Assembly: GCA_020852835.1 (NCBI GenBank) | Contig: JADZAC010000006.1 | Location: 59,025-123,024, forward strand | Direction: 5' to 3' | Source of the DNA: Flavobacteriales bacterium | GTDB taxonomy: Bacteria; Bacteroidota; Bacteroidia; Flavobacteriales_F; PHOS-HE28 | DNA length: 64,000 nt | Shown here: positions 49,947 to 59,148 of the stretch, one piece after another | Position numbering within the stretch: position 1 is the stretch's first letter | How the letters are laid out: the number at the start of each line of letters is the position of its first letter | Program-made: the position numbers and the translations under genes | The notes under the pieces: model-generated | The model's database searches: none | Told to the model about the DNA's origin: nothing | The model's input: the letters and a program-made list of their open reading frames with translations, nothing else

Positions 49947-50378
49947 CTACTTCTTCACCGCATACTTCAATAATACCTCCCGTGCATCCAGCACCTCCAG
50001 TTCCGAAAAGTGGAAGTCCCTCCGGTCGTACGTCACGATGCACGTGCACTTCGCATCCACGGCCGAATGATACTCCAATCCGTCCTCGAAGTCGCGGATC
50101 CGCTTGTCCGCCAAGGTCCGTTGCACGTCGGAAGCATCCACCGTGGTCACGTCCAATTTCCCCGCCAGCAGGGCCAGCTTCTTCCGGGCCAGGTCCCGGC
50201 CGTTCTTCTTGGCGGCAAAATGACCGGCGATGGCCAGGCACATGGGCGAGGTGTACACCTTGAACCGCGGATCGTCCGCCAGGCTGAGCACCCGGGCACA
50301 CGCCGTGAACCGGGGGTACTCGTTGCACAACACGGTGACCAGGATGTTGGCATCCAGGAAGATGCGCTGCACGGGCAT
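49947..50378 (-). CDS. PIN-domain toxin (VapC-like ribonuclease)
   Basis: 143 residues. The PIN fold shows RIFLDANILVTVL with the first Asp, a second acidic site near DFEDGLEYHSAVDAKC (the D-x-x-D/E helix) and CTCIVTYDRRDF (the T-x-D-x-x-D/F strand) with further catalytic acids. Intact, unlike the toxin behind sucD. PIN toxins cut RNA when freed from the antitoxin. The ATG lies 5 bases after the antitoxin stop. The pair is bracketed by the ffh gene end and its duplicate. Confidence 0.87.
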   Translation of the reverse strand: MPVQRIFLDANILVTVLCNEYPRFTACARVLSLADDPRFKVYTSPMCLAIAGHFAAKKNGRDLARKKLALLAGKLDVTTVDASDVQRTLADKRIRDFEDGLEYHSAVDAKCTCIVTYDRRDFHFSELEVLDAREVLLKYAVKK

Positions 50379-50383
50379 GGCGG

Positions 50384-50644
50384 TCAGTTCCGCTTGCGGC
50401 TGTCGTTGTACTCCTGCCGAAGGCCCTTGCGGCTGTTCTTCCGCACGTACTCCGCCTGGCCTTCGCTGATCCTGGTCACCCAATCGGAAACGGGCAGGTC
50501 ATCCAGGCTGCGGTATTGGCGATCCACCACCTTGCTGAGCAGGAACTCGGTGAGCCTGGAAAGGCTGATGTTGTTCGCTTCCGCAAACACCTTTGCCTTG
50601 GCGATGACCTGCTGATCGAAGCTGAGGGTGACCTTGGCATCCAT
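50384..50644 (-). CDS. DUF6364-like antitoxin of the PIN toxin
   Basis: 86 residues. MDAKVTLSFDQQVIAKAKVFAEANNISLSRLTEFLL is a ribbon-helix-helix type DNA-binding N-terminus. SLDDLPVSDWV followed by a charged tail ending RKGLRQEYNDSRKRN would wrap the toxin. This pattern matches what I know of DUF6364, usually placed before PIN toxins. The ATG is chosen over a longer frame because an operator-like sequence precedes it. Not homologous in sequence to the antitoxin behind sucD. Confidence 0.82.
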   Translation of the reverse strand: MDAKVTLSFDQQVIAKAKVFAEANNISLSRLTEFLLSKVVDRQYRSLDDLPVSDWVTRISEGQAEYVRKNSRKGLRQEYNDSRKRN

Positions 50645-50657
50645 GGCGCACGGAAGT

Positions 50658-50687
50658 TTATACGACAAACGTATTGATCTTATACGT
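50658..50687. promoter_or_regulatory. Operator-like repeats before the antitoxin
   Basis: ACGTAT at 50669-50674 and ATACGT at 50682-50687 form an inverted repeat around 7 bases, and TTATACG occurs twice in direct orientation (50658-50664, 50680-50686). This AT-rich patch lies 14 bases before the antitoxin ATG, as expected for autoregulation by a ribbon-helix-helix antitoxin. Confidence 0.5.
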
Positions 50688-50718
50688 AATGTCCAACGAG
50701 CCGTGCAATGCCGGGGGT

Positions 50719-52068
50719 TCACCTCCTCATTCCCTGGGCCTGTTGGGCCTGCTGCATGCGCTGCATCATCGCCTGCATCTTGCTCTTGTCGCCCATCATC
50801 TTCATCATCTTGCGCATCTCCTCGAACTGCTTCATCAGCTTGTTCACCTCGGCCACGTTGGTGCCGCTGCCTGCGGCGATGCGCTGGCGGCGGCTGCCGT
50901 TGATCAGGGCGGGTTCGCTGCGCTCGGCGGGGGTCATGCTGCGGATGATGGCCTCGATGTTCTTGAAGGCGTCGTCGGGGATGTCCAGGTTCTTCATGGC
51001 CTTGCCCACGCCGGGGATCATGCCCATGAGGTCCTTCATGTTGCCCATCTTTTTGATCTGCTGGATCTGCGCCAGGAAGTCGTCGAAACCGAACTTGTCC
51101 TTGGCGATCTTCTTCTGCAGCTCACGGGCCTGCTTTTCGTCGAATTGTTCCTGGGCGCGTTCCACCAGGCTCACCACGTCGCCCATGCCCAAGATGCGGC
51201 CGGCCATGCGATCGGGGTGGAACTCGTCGACGGCCTCCATCTTTTCACCGGTGCCGATGAATTTGATGGGCTTGTCCACCACGCTGCGGATGGTAAGGGC
51301 GGCACCGCCGCGCGCATCGCCGTCGAGCTTGGTGAGCACCACGCCGTCGATGTTGAGGCGGTCGTTGAAGGCCTTGGCGGTGTTCACGGCGTCCTGGCCG
51401 GTCATGGCGTCCACCACGAAAAGCGTTTCCTGCGGGCTGATGGCCTTCTTGATGCGCGTGATCTCGTCCATCATGGCCTCGTCCACGGCCAGGCGGCCGG
51501 CGGTATCGATCACCACCGCGGTGAAGCCGTGCTGCTTGGCGTGGGCGATGGCGTTGCGCGCGATGCTCACGGGATCCTTGTTGTCGCGCTCGCTGTACAC
51601 GGTGATGTCCAACTGCTTGCCGAGCGTTTCCAGCTGGTCGATGGCCGCCGGGCGGTACACGTCGGCGGCGGTGAGCAGCACCTTGCGGCCTTTTTTGCGC
51701 AGGTAGTTGCCGAGCTTGCCGCTGAAGGTGGTCTTGCCCGAGCCTTGCAGGCCGCTCATGAGCACCACGGTGGGGTTTCCGCTGAGGTTGATGCCGGCAT
51801 TGCGCCCGCCCATGAGCTCGGCGAGCTCATCGTGGGTGATCTTGGTGAGCAGCTGGCCGGGGCTGACGGCGGTGAGCACGTTCTGTCCCAAAGCCTTGGC
51901 CTTCACGCGGTCGGTGAAGTCCTTGGCCGTTTTGAAGTTCACGTCGGCATCCAGCAGGGCGCGGCGGATCTCCTTCATGGTCTCGGCCACGTTGATCTCG
52001 GTGATCTGGCCTTGGCCCTTGAGCACTTTGAAGGCGCGCTCCAGCTTGTCGTTCAGGTTCTCGAACAT
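50719..52068 (-). CDS. ffh: Signal recognition particle protein Ffh
   Basis: 449 residues, the essential GTPase that carries membrane-protein ribosomes to FtsY. N domain MFENLNDKLERAFKVLKG; G domain with GLQGSGKTTFSGKLG (about residues 106-120), DTAGRL, and TKLDGDARGG; M domain with GMGDVVSLVERAQ and the Met-rich C-terminus (MRKMMKMMGDKSKMQAMMQRM). The start is fixed by homology, with minus-strand TACCTTCG 19 bases upstream. Its 3' end is duplicated beyond the downstream toxin-antitoxin pair. Confidence 0.97.
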   Translation of the reverse strand: MFENLNDKLERAFKVLKGQGQITEINVAETMKEIRRALLDADVNFKTAKDFTDRVKAKALGQNVLTAVSPGQLLTKITHDELAELMGGRNAGINLSGNPTVVLMSGLQGSGKTTFSGKLGNYLRKKGRKVLLTAADVYRPAAIDQLETLGKQLDITVYSERDNKDPVSIARNAIAHAKQHGFTAVVIDTAGRLAVDEAMMDEITRIKKAISPQETLFVVDAMTGQDAVNTAKAFNDRLNIDGVVLTKLDGDARGGAALTIRSVVDKPIKFIGTGEKMEAVDEFHPDRMAGRILGMGDVVSLVERAQEQFDEKQARELQKKIAKDKFGFDDFLAQIQQIKKMGNMKDLMGMIPGVGKAMKNLDIPDDAFKNIEAIIRSMTPAERSEPALINGSRRQRIAAGSGTNVAEVNKLMKQFEEMRKMMKMMGDKSKMQAMMQRMQQAQQAQGMRR

Positions 52069-52087
52069 TCCTCCGTATTCAGGGCCG

Positions 52088-52095
52088 CGAAGGTA
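52088..52095 (-). promoter_or_regulatory. Putative -7 element of ffh
   Basis: Minus-strand TACCTTCG, a TAnnTTYG match, 19 bases before the ATG. Confidence 0.45.
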
Positions 52096-52217
52096 ACCCG
52101 TGCGGCGGTCACCCGCTTGCCGGGCCAGGGCAGGCACGCCGCACGCCTTGGGATCACACGCCCGAAGAACCCGCGTGCGGGATATCCCGTAGAAGGCATG
52201 AACCCTTGTAACCCTGT

Positions 52218-55200
52218 ATGCTCCGCCGATCCGCCTGCGCCTTGCTGCTGTGCCTGATGAGCGCCACCGCAGCGTGGGCCACGCACATCTCCGGCGGTGA
52301 GATCTATTACGAGTGCTTGGGCGGCAACCAGTACCGCATCACCTTGGTGGTATACCGGGACTGCGCCGGGGTGAACCTGGACCCCTCCTACCAGCTGGAC
52401 GTGCAGAGCCCATGCGGCACCAAAACGATGACCGTGAGCACTCCGGGGGGCACGGAGATCTCACAGCTCTGCGACCTGGAGCTGCCCAACAGCACCTGCA
52501 ACGGCGGCCCGTTGCCGGGCATTGAGCAGTACATCTACACCGGCACGGTAACCCTGCCCCCGTGCAACCATTGGATGATCTCCTGGGCCGAGAATTGGCG
52601 CAATGGCGCCATTGCCAATTTGGTGAACCCCGGCAACAAGAGCGTGTTCATCGCAGCGAAGATCAACAATGCCGACGGGCCGTGCGACAATTCCGCCCAG
52701 TTCACCAACACGGCCATTCCGTACGTGTGCGCCGGCTATCCCATCTCATACAGCTACGGTGTTTACGACGGGGAAGGCGACTCGCTGGCCTACACCTTCA
52801 TCAGCGCCATGAACGCCGGTGCGGTGGACCTGCCTTACGTGAGCCCGCATACCGGTCAGCAGCCCATTCCGGGCATCACCCTGGATGCCCACAGCGGACA
52901 GGTGAACTTCACGCTGAACCAGGTGGGCAACTGGGTGGTGGTGGTGCGCGTGGACCAGTACAACGCCGAGGGTGAGTGGATCGGGGCGATCATGCGCGAC
53001 ATGCAGTTCATTGCCTACCCCTGCACCAACACGCCTCCGGACCCGGCCACGGGCACCGTGTCCGCCCTGGCCGGGGAGGCCACACAGACCGGGCCAAGGG
53101 CCATTGAGATCTGCGAATCGGGCAACTTCTGCTTCGATGCGGTCATAGCAGACCCCGATGCGGGGGACGTGCTCACGGCCACCAGCAACATAGCCCAGAA
53201 CCTGCCCGGCGCCACTATTACATACAGCGGCACCAACCCGCTCACTGCACACGTGTGCTGGACCGGCATCCCTGGCGCTGCCGGATTCTACCCCTTCATC
53301 ATCACCGCCAACGATGGGTCCTGCCCGATCCCCGCGCTGCAGACCTATGTGTATGCCGTGCAGGTGCTGCCGGGCCTGCTGCTGGCCACGCCGGACGTGC
53401 TCGATGAATCTTGCGCAGGCAATGCCGACGGCAGTGCCACCGTGAACGTGGACGTGGGCACGGCCCCGTTCCAATACACGTGGAGCACGGGCGACTCCAC
53501 CGCCAGCATCGTTGCCGGGGCAGGCACCTACCAGGTTACCGTGAACGATGCCATCGGCTGCGAAAGCCATACCCTTTCGGTGGTGATCGGCGCAGCCAAC
53601 CAACCGCCTGCGGCAAATGCGGGCCCGGACCTGACGAGCTGCCGTAACCAGCTGCCGATCGTTCTCAACGGAACGGTGAGCAATGCCCCCGGGGGCCAAT
53701 GGTCCGGCGGCAACGGCACCTTTGGCGGCAGCGGACTGAACGTGACCTACATGCCTACTGCCGGCGAACTGGCCAGCGGCGGCGTGGACCTCTTCCTCAC
53801 CACCACCAACGGCACGGAAACACCCTGCAGCCCCGCACAAGACACCGTGCACATCGCGTTGCCCAACAGCTTTGCGAACGGCCAAGCCACGGCTTCCGAC
53901 CTGCTCTGCAACGGCGCCGGCAATGGAACAGCCTCCTTCACTCCGGCCGATCCTTCGTTCACCTTCCTGTGGAACGATCCCGCCGCACAATCCACGGCCA
54001 CCGCCACCGGTTTGGCCGCAGGCAACTACCTGCTTACCGTAAGTGACAGCCTGGGTTGCGATACCGTGCTGGGCGTCACCATCGGCGAGCCTGCGGCGCT
54101 CAGCCTCGCCGGGCTGGCGGTGGTGGATGAATCCTGCCAAGGAAACGGGGACGGAAGCATTGCGGCAACCGTTGCCGGCGGCACTGCTCCGTACCAGTTC
54201 AGCTGGAGCAACGGCGATACCACGGCTACGCTGTACGATGGCGCTGGCACCTACACCCTCACCGTGACCGATGCCAACAACTGCACAGCCGTACAAGGCA
54301 CCGCCACCATCCAGGCGCTGGGCCAGCCCAACGCGGCCCATGCCGGTGCAGACCTGGTGGCCTGCTATACCAGCCTGCCCGTGCACCTCATGGGCAGCGT
54401 GACCAACGCCGCCAGCGGGACTTGGAGCGGCGGCAGCGGCAGCTTCAGCGGTATCGGCCTCCAGCCCGCCTACATGCCCAGCCCGGCCGAACTGCAGGCC
54501 AACACGGTGGACCTGGTGCTCACCACCACGGGCAATGGCGGCTGCCCCGCAGCAACCGATACCGTGCACATCACCCTGCCCACGAGCTTTTTCGATGCGG
54601 CAACAACCAAGAGCGACCTGTTGTGCAACGGGGACCTTTCCGGCACGGCGGGGTTCAGCCCGGAGGGCCCGGCGCTCACCTTCCTCTGGAATGATCCCAT
54701 GGCCCAGACAACGGCTGTTGCCACCGGTCTGGCGGCAGGCACCTACAGCGTGCTGGTAACCGATCAGTACGGCTGCGATACCACCGCCACCATCCTCATC
54801 AATGAACCGCCGGTGCTGCTGGGCGGCACCATCACCGGCACGGCGCCCACTTGCGCGGACGGCGACAACGGCTCCGCCAGCGTGCAGCCTGCGGGCGGCA
54901 CGCCGGGCTATACCTACCAGTGGAGCGCCGGCACACCGGCCGGCCCCATGGCAACCGACCTTCCCGGAGGAACCCACACGGTATCCATCACCGATGCCAA
55001 CGGGTGCCAGGCACAATCCACGGTGACCCTCACCGCACCAACACCGATGACGTTGGCCGCGCAAGCTGCGGACACCGTGTGCGTGAACCTCCCGGTGCCG
55101 CTCACCGCGCAAGCAGGCGGCGGCACCGGAGCACTTGCCATTACCTGGGCGGGCATTGGCACCGGTGACAGCCTGCAACATGCGTTCGCCGCGTCGCAGA

Positions 55201-56315
55201 CCATACAGGTATCCGTGGCGGACCAGAACGGATGTGCCGGGCCCGTGCTGCAATTGCCGGTTACCGTGCTCGACCTCTCGCAGGCCGTGTTGCATACGTA
55301 CGGGGATACCGCCTTCTGCCCCGGCGGATCCGCCTCCGTGGGGGCCTTCATCACCGGCTACCCTGGCGCCTGCTCCTTGTCGTGGCCGCAATTGCAAACC
55401 ACCGGCGGAGGGCCGATGGCCGTACCGGCGGACACCAGCATGACCTTGGCCGTAACCGCGACGGACGCCTGCGCGAACACCCTGCAAGGCGCGGTGCAGA
55501 TCACGGTGGAAACCCCGCCCGCCATCACCCTCCCGCCGATCATCGCCGAGGGTTGCGCACCGCTCACCGTGCACTTGCCCACAGGCCTCACCAACCAGCC
55601 GGTGACCTACCACTGGGAATTGGGCGACGGCGCCACCAGCACGTCCATGAGCCCCGTGCACGTATACCAGGCCGGCACTTACAACGTATCGCTCACCGTA
55701 GCCACCCCCTTGGGATGCACGGCCGGCGCGGCCAACAGCGGTATCGTGCAAGCCTACGCCCCTCCTGTGGCGGACTTCAGCGCCAGCAGCTGGACCACGG
55801 ATGCGGACCACGCCAACATCCAGTTCAACGACCTCTCCTCCGGGCCTGTCAGCTCCTGGAGCTGGAACTTCGGTGACGGCGGCTACAGCATCGACCCGGA
55901 CCCCGCGCACCTCTACCTGGAGCCCGGCACCTGGGAAGTGATGCTGGACATTGTGGACGAGAACGGCTGCACCGCAAGTGCCGTCCACACCGTGAAGGTG
56001 ACCCCGGTGTATGACATCACCATACCCAACGTCTTCACTCCCGACCCCAACGGCGGGGGAGGCGGCGCCTATGACCCCACCGATCTGGGCAACGACGTGT
56101 TCTATCCGTTCATCCGCTTCGTCAAGGATTTCCAGCTGCGGATATTCAACCGCTGGGGCGAACTGGTGTTTGAGAGCAACGACGTGAAACGCGGCTGGGA
56201 CGGGTATTACCGGGGACAGCTCAGCCCGCAGGATGTGTATGTGTACCAGCTTCAAGTGCGCTTCGTGGACGACAAGGAAGCCCAACGCGCCGGCGACCTC
56301 ACCTTGATCCGATGA
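52218..56315 (+). CDS. Giant gliding-type adhesin with SprB repeats, PKD domains and type-B T9SS tail
   Basis: 1365 residues: a signal peptide (about 1-21), then an N-terminal domain starting THISGGEIYYECLGGNQYRI, seen in many Bacteroidota adhesins. From about residue 390 there are SprB-type repeats with DESCAGNADGSATV, DLLCNGAGNGTASF, DESCQGNGDGSIAA and DLLCNGDLSGTAGF, alternating with AGPDLTSC/AGADLVAC units. PKD-like WNFGDGG domains follow (about 1090-1250). The end, TIPNVFTPDPNG to DVYVYQLQVRF, is the gliding-motility-associated (type-B) sorting domain. It is secreted and surface-held. The PorP/SprF gene overlaps its stop, the usual pairing. Confidence 0.93.
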   Translation: MLRRSACALLLCLMSATAAWATHISGGEIYYECLGGNQYRITLVVYRDCAGVNLDPSYQLDVQSPCGTKTMTVSTPGGTEISQLCDLELPNSTCNGGPLPGIEQYIYTGTVTLPPCNHWMISWAENWRNGAIANLVNPGNKSVFIAAKINNADGPCDNSAQFTNTAIPYVCAGYPISYSYGVYDGEGDSLAYTFISAMNAGAVDLPYVSPHTGQQPIPGITLDAHSGQVNFTLNQVGNWVVVVRVDQYNAEGEWIGAIMRDMQFIAYPCTNTPPDPATGTVSALAGEATQTGPRAIEICESGNFCFDAVIADPDAGDVLTATSNIAQNLPGATITYSGTNPLTAHVCWTGIPGAAGFYPFIITANDGSCPIPALQTYVYAVQVLPGLLLATPDVLDESCAGNADGSATVNVDVGTAPFQYTWSTGDSTASIVAGAGTYQVTVNDAIGCESHTLSVVIGAANQPPAANAGPDLTSCRNQLPIVLNGTVSNAPGGQWSGGNGTFGGSGLNVTYMPTAGELASGGVDLFLTTTNGTETPCSPAQDTVHIALPNSFANGQATASDLLCNGAGNGTASFTPADPSFTFLWNDPAAQSTATATGLAAGNYLLTVSDSLGCDTVLGVTIGEPAALSLAGLAVVDESCQGNGDGSIAATVAGGTAPYQFSWSNGDTTATLYDGAGTYTLTVTDANNCTAVQGTATIQALGQPNAAHAGADLVACYTSLPVHLMGSVTNAASGTWSGGSGSFSGIGLQPAYMPSPAELQANTVDLVLTTTGNGGCPAATDTVHITLPTSFFDAATTKSDLLCNGDLSGTAGFSPEGPALTFLWNDPMAQTTAVATGLAAGTYSVLVTDQYGCDTTATILINEPPVLLGGTITGTAPTCADGDNGSASVQPAGGTPGYTYQWSAGTPAGPMATDLPGGTHTVSITDANGCQAQSTVTLTAPTPMTLAAQAADTVCVNLPVPLTAQAGGGTGALAITWAGIGTGDSLQHAFAASQTIQVSVADQNGCAGPVLQLPVTVLDLSQAVLHTYGDTAFCPGGSASVGAFITGYPGACSLSWPQLQTTGGGPMAVPADTSMTLAVTATDACANTLQGAVQITVETPPAITLPPIIAEGCAPLTVHLPTGLTNQPVTYHWELGDGATSTSMSPVHVYQAGTYNVSLTVATPLGCTAGAANSGIVQAYAPPVADFSASSWTTDADHANIQFNDLSSGPVSSWSWNFGDGGYSIDPDPAHLYLEPGTWEVMLDIVDENGCTASAVHTVKVTPVYDITIPNVFTPDPNGGGGGAYDPTDLGNDVFYPFIRFVKDFQLRIFNRWGELVFESNDVKRGWDGYYRGQLSPQDVYVYQLQVRFVDDKEAQRAGDLTLIR

Positions 56316-57322
56316 AGCTGACCGTACCGCTCTCCCGTCTACTGCTCTGCGCGGCAGCCTGTGCGGCAGCCATGCACTCCCGCGCACAAGATCCGCAGCT
56401 CTCCCAGTTCTATGCGGCGCCGATGTACCTCAACCCTGCGTTGACCGGCAACACCGACCAGGACCGCATCGCCTTGAACTACCGCCTGCAATGGCCGGGC
56501 ATCGGGGCGGGCTACAAGACCTATGCGGCCGCCTTCGACCACCGCAGCACCGAATTGAGCAGCGGCCTCGGGGGCATGGTGATGCACGACCGGTCGGGAT
56601 CGCTAGGGCTTTCATTCACCCAGCTCGCCTTCAACTACTCGTACGAGGCCCGGCTGAACCGGCATCGGGCGGTGCGCGGCGGGCTTCGCGCGGCCTACAC
56701 CTCGCGTACCTTCAACTGGGGGGATGTGCTCTTTGCGGACCAAGTGATCCGCGAGAGCGCCACCAGCATCGAGCCGGCACTGATGCAGAGCATCTCCTAC
56801 TTCGACTTTTCAGCGGGCTTCCTTTACTACACCGGGCAATTCTGGGCCGGCGCCTCCTTGAACCACCTCAACCAACCCCAACAGAGCTTCTGCCTGGAAG
56901 GCGACGACCGGCTGCCCATGCGGGCCAGCGCCCATGCGGGCTACCGCTTCGCGGTGGACGGGCGCCCCTTCCGCCACAGCGAAACCACCATGACCCTGGC
57001 CGCGCACTACAAGGCGCAGCAGCAATGGGACCAGCTCGACGTCGGTGGGTATGTGGACCATAAGGAGCTCACCCTAGGCATGTGGTACCGTGGGTTGCCC
57101 GGCGTGAAAGCCTACCGACCGGGCTATTCCAATGATGATGCCGTGATCCTGATGCTCGGTTACGAAACGCCCTACCGCCTGCGCATGGTGTACAGCTACG
57201 ACATCACCGTGTCCAAGCTCACCTTGAAGAGCGGCGGTGCGCACGAGCTCAGCGTGATCTACGAATGGGCACGGCGCGGCAAGAACCGCAAGTACCGGTC
57301 CGTGCCCTGCCCCAAGTTCTGA
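56312..57322 (+). CDS. PorP/SprF family type IX secretion membrane protein
   Basis: 336 residues. The signal peptide (about 1-24, ending SRAQ) is followed by DPQLSQFYAAPMYLNPALTGN, the diagnostic N-terminus of PorP/SprF. The rest is an amphipathic, alternating beta-barrel pattern ending in YEWARRGKNRKYRSVPCPKF. SprF-like proteins serve type-B cargo such as SprB at the outer membrane. Its ATG overlaps the adhesin stop, so the two are coupled, supporting a dedicated cargo and partner pair. Confidence 0.94.
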   Translation: MKLTVPLSRLLLCAAACAAAMHSRAQDPQLSQFYAAPMYLNPALTGNTDQDRIALNYRLQWPGIGAGYKTYAAAFDHRSTELSSGLGGMVMHDRSGSLGLSFTQLAFNYSYEARLNRHRAVRGGLRAAYTSRTFNWGDVLFADQVIRESATSIEPALMQSISYFDFSAGFLYYTGQFWAGASLNHLNQPQQSFCLEGDDRLPMRASAHAGYRFAVDGRPFRHSETTMTLAAHYKAQQQWDQLDVGGYVDHKELTLGMWYRGLPGVKAYRPGYSNDDAVILMLGYETPYRLRMVYSYDITVSKLTLKSGGAHELSVIYEWARRGKNRKYRSVPCPKF

Positions 57323-57330
57323 GCGGCCGT

Positions 57331-59130
57331 TCACATGCGCTCGGGCACCTCGATGCCCAGGCACCACATCGCCTTTTTAGTGGCGGCCGCCACCGCCGCA
57401 CTGAGCGCCAACCGCATCGCGCGCAGCGCCTCCTCTTCTTCCTTCAGCACCGGCACGCTCTGGTAGAAGGTGTTGTATGCTTTTACCAGCTCGTAGGCAT
57501 GGTTGGCCAAGGCCGATGGTTCCAGTTTGGCGGCGGCTTCGTGGAGCACTGCGGGAAACTGGTGCAGGAGCTTGATGACGATGCGTTCCTCCGGGAGGAG
57601 TTGCCGATTGCCGGATGGCTGTTGCCCGGCGGGCGCCGGCAACTCCCCCGCCTTGCGCAGCAGGCTGTTGATCCGCGCACAGGTGTATTGGATGAACGGG
57701 CCCGTGTGCCCTTGCAGGTCGATGCTGGCCTTGGGGTCGAACAGCATGCGCTTCTTCGGGTCCACCTTCAGCAGGTAGTACTTCAACGCGGCCAGCCCGA
57801 TCATTTCGAACAACGCCGTCTTCTCCTGCTCGCTGAAGCCGTCCAGCTTGCTGAGCTGCTCACCGGTGGCGCGCGCCTCGGCCACCATCTCCTCGATCAG
57901 GTCGTCGGCATCCACCACGGTGCCCTCGCGGCTCTTCATCTTGCCGCTGGGCAGGTCCACCATGCCGTAGCTGAGGTGGAAGAGTCCATCGGCCCAGGCG
58001 AAGCCCAACTTCCGCAGGATGAGAAAGAGCACCTTGAAGTGGTAGTCCTGCTCGTTGCCCACGGTGTAGATCATGCGCGAGAGCCCGGGAAACTCCTCGA
58101 CGCGCTTGATCGCGGTGCCGATGTCCTGCGTGATGTACAGGCTGGTGCCATCGGCGCGCAGCAGCACCTTCTCGTCCAAGCCCTCGGCCGTGTTGTCCAC
58201 CCATACGCTGCCATCGGGCTTGCGGAAGAACACGCCCTTCTCCAAACCCTTCAGCACATCCTCCTTGCCCAGCACATAGGTGTTGCTCTCGTAGTAGTTC
58301 TTGTCAAAATCCACGCCGGCGCGGGCGTATGTAGCGTTGAAGCCCGCGTACACCCAGCCGTTCATCTGCTCCCAGAGGGCGCGCACTTCCGGGTCGTTGG
58401 CCTCCCATTTGCGCAGCATCTCCTGGGCTTCCAGCAGGACGGGTGCCTGCTTTGCGGCCTCCTCTTCAACGGTGCCCGCAGCCACCAGGACGGCCACCTC
58501 CTCCTTGTACGCCTTGTCGAAGGCCACGTAGTACTTGCCCACCAGCTTGTCTCCCTTCAGGCCGCTGCTCTCCGGAGTTTCGCCTTGGCCGAACTTGCGC
58601 CAGGCCACCATGCTCTTGCAGATGTGGATGCCGCGGTCGTTGACCACCTGCACCTTCACCACCTCATGGCCCGCAGCTTGGAGGATGCGGCTCACGCTGT
58701 GCCCCAGGAAGATGTTGCGCAGGTGGCCCAGGTGCAGCGGCTTGTTGGTGTTGGGGCTGGCGTACTCCACCATCACCTTCCCGCCGCCGGTCGGCGGGAA
58801 AGCCAGGATGTCCCGCCCGCCTGCTTCCCGGAGGAACCCGATCCAATAGGCATCGCTGATGACGATGTTGAGGAAGCCCTTCACCACGTTGAAGCGGTCC
58901 ACCGCCGCCACGTGCTGCACCAGGTATTCACCCAGGGCGGTGGCGGTTTGCTCCGGGCCTTTGCCGCTGATCTTCAGGAATGGAAAGACATTGATGGTGA
59001 CGTCCCCCTCAAATTCGGGGCGCGTAGGCTGGAAGCCGACGGCCTTGGCATCGGGTGCGCTTGCGAAGCGTTCTTGGAAACCCGCGAGCAGGGCGGGCAG
59101 CAGCTGTGCTTGTAGACGGTCTTGGAACAT
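57331..59130 (-). CDS. argS: Arginine--tRNA ligase
   Basis: 599 residues, class I synthetase. The HIGH-type motif is HLGH (133-136) in SPNTNKPLHLGHLRN, and KMKSREG stands at the KMSKS position. The N-terminal additive domain and C-terminal anticodon domain are complete. It charges tRNA-Arg. It is the third gene of a unit with arginase and CtlX, 18 bases downstream of ctlX, which is an unusual linkage of arginine charging with arginine catabolism. Confidence 0.97.
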   Translation of the reverse strand: MFQDRLQAQLLPALLAGFQERFASAPDAKAVGFQPTRPEFEGDVTINVFPFLKISGKGPEQTATALGEYLVQHVAAVDRFNVVKGFLNIVISDAYWIGFLREAGGRDILAFPPTGGGKVMVEYASPNTNKPLHLGHLRNIFLGHSVSRILQAAGHEVVKVQVVNDRGIHICKSMVAWRKFGQGETPESSGLKGDKLVGKYYVAFDKAYKEEVAVLVAAGTVEEEAAKQAPVLLEAQEMLRKWEANDPEVRALWEQMNGWVYAGFNATYARAGVDFDKNYYESNTYVLGKEDVLKGLEKGVFFRKPDGSVWVDNTAEGLDEKVLLRADGTSLYITQDIGTAIKRVEEFPGLSRMIYTVGNEQDYHFKVLFLILRKLGFAWADGLFHLSYGMVDLPSGKMKSREGTVVDADDLIEEMVAEARATGEQLSKLDGFSEQEKTALFEMIGLAALKYYLLKVDPKKRMLFDPKASIDLQGHTGPFIQYTCARINSLLRKAGELPAPAGQQPSGNRQLLPEERIVIKLLHQFPAVLHEAAAKLEPSALANHAYELVKAYNTFYQSVPVLKEEEEALRAMRLALSAAVAAATKKAMWCLGIEVPERM

Positions 59131-59148
59131 GGGAAAGGTGCCTGCGGA

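Noticed and set aside
52746..56387. A 1213-codon frame on the minus strand across the giant adhesin
   Set aside because: It lies wholly opposite a gene with clear domains, and its Gly/Ala/Arg/Val-rich translation has no domain pattern. Such shadows are expected in GC-rich genes.
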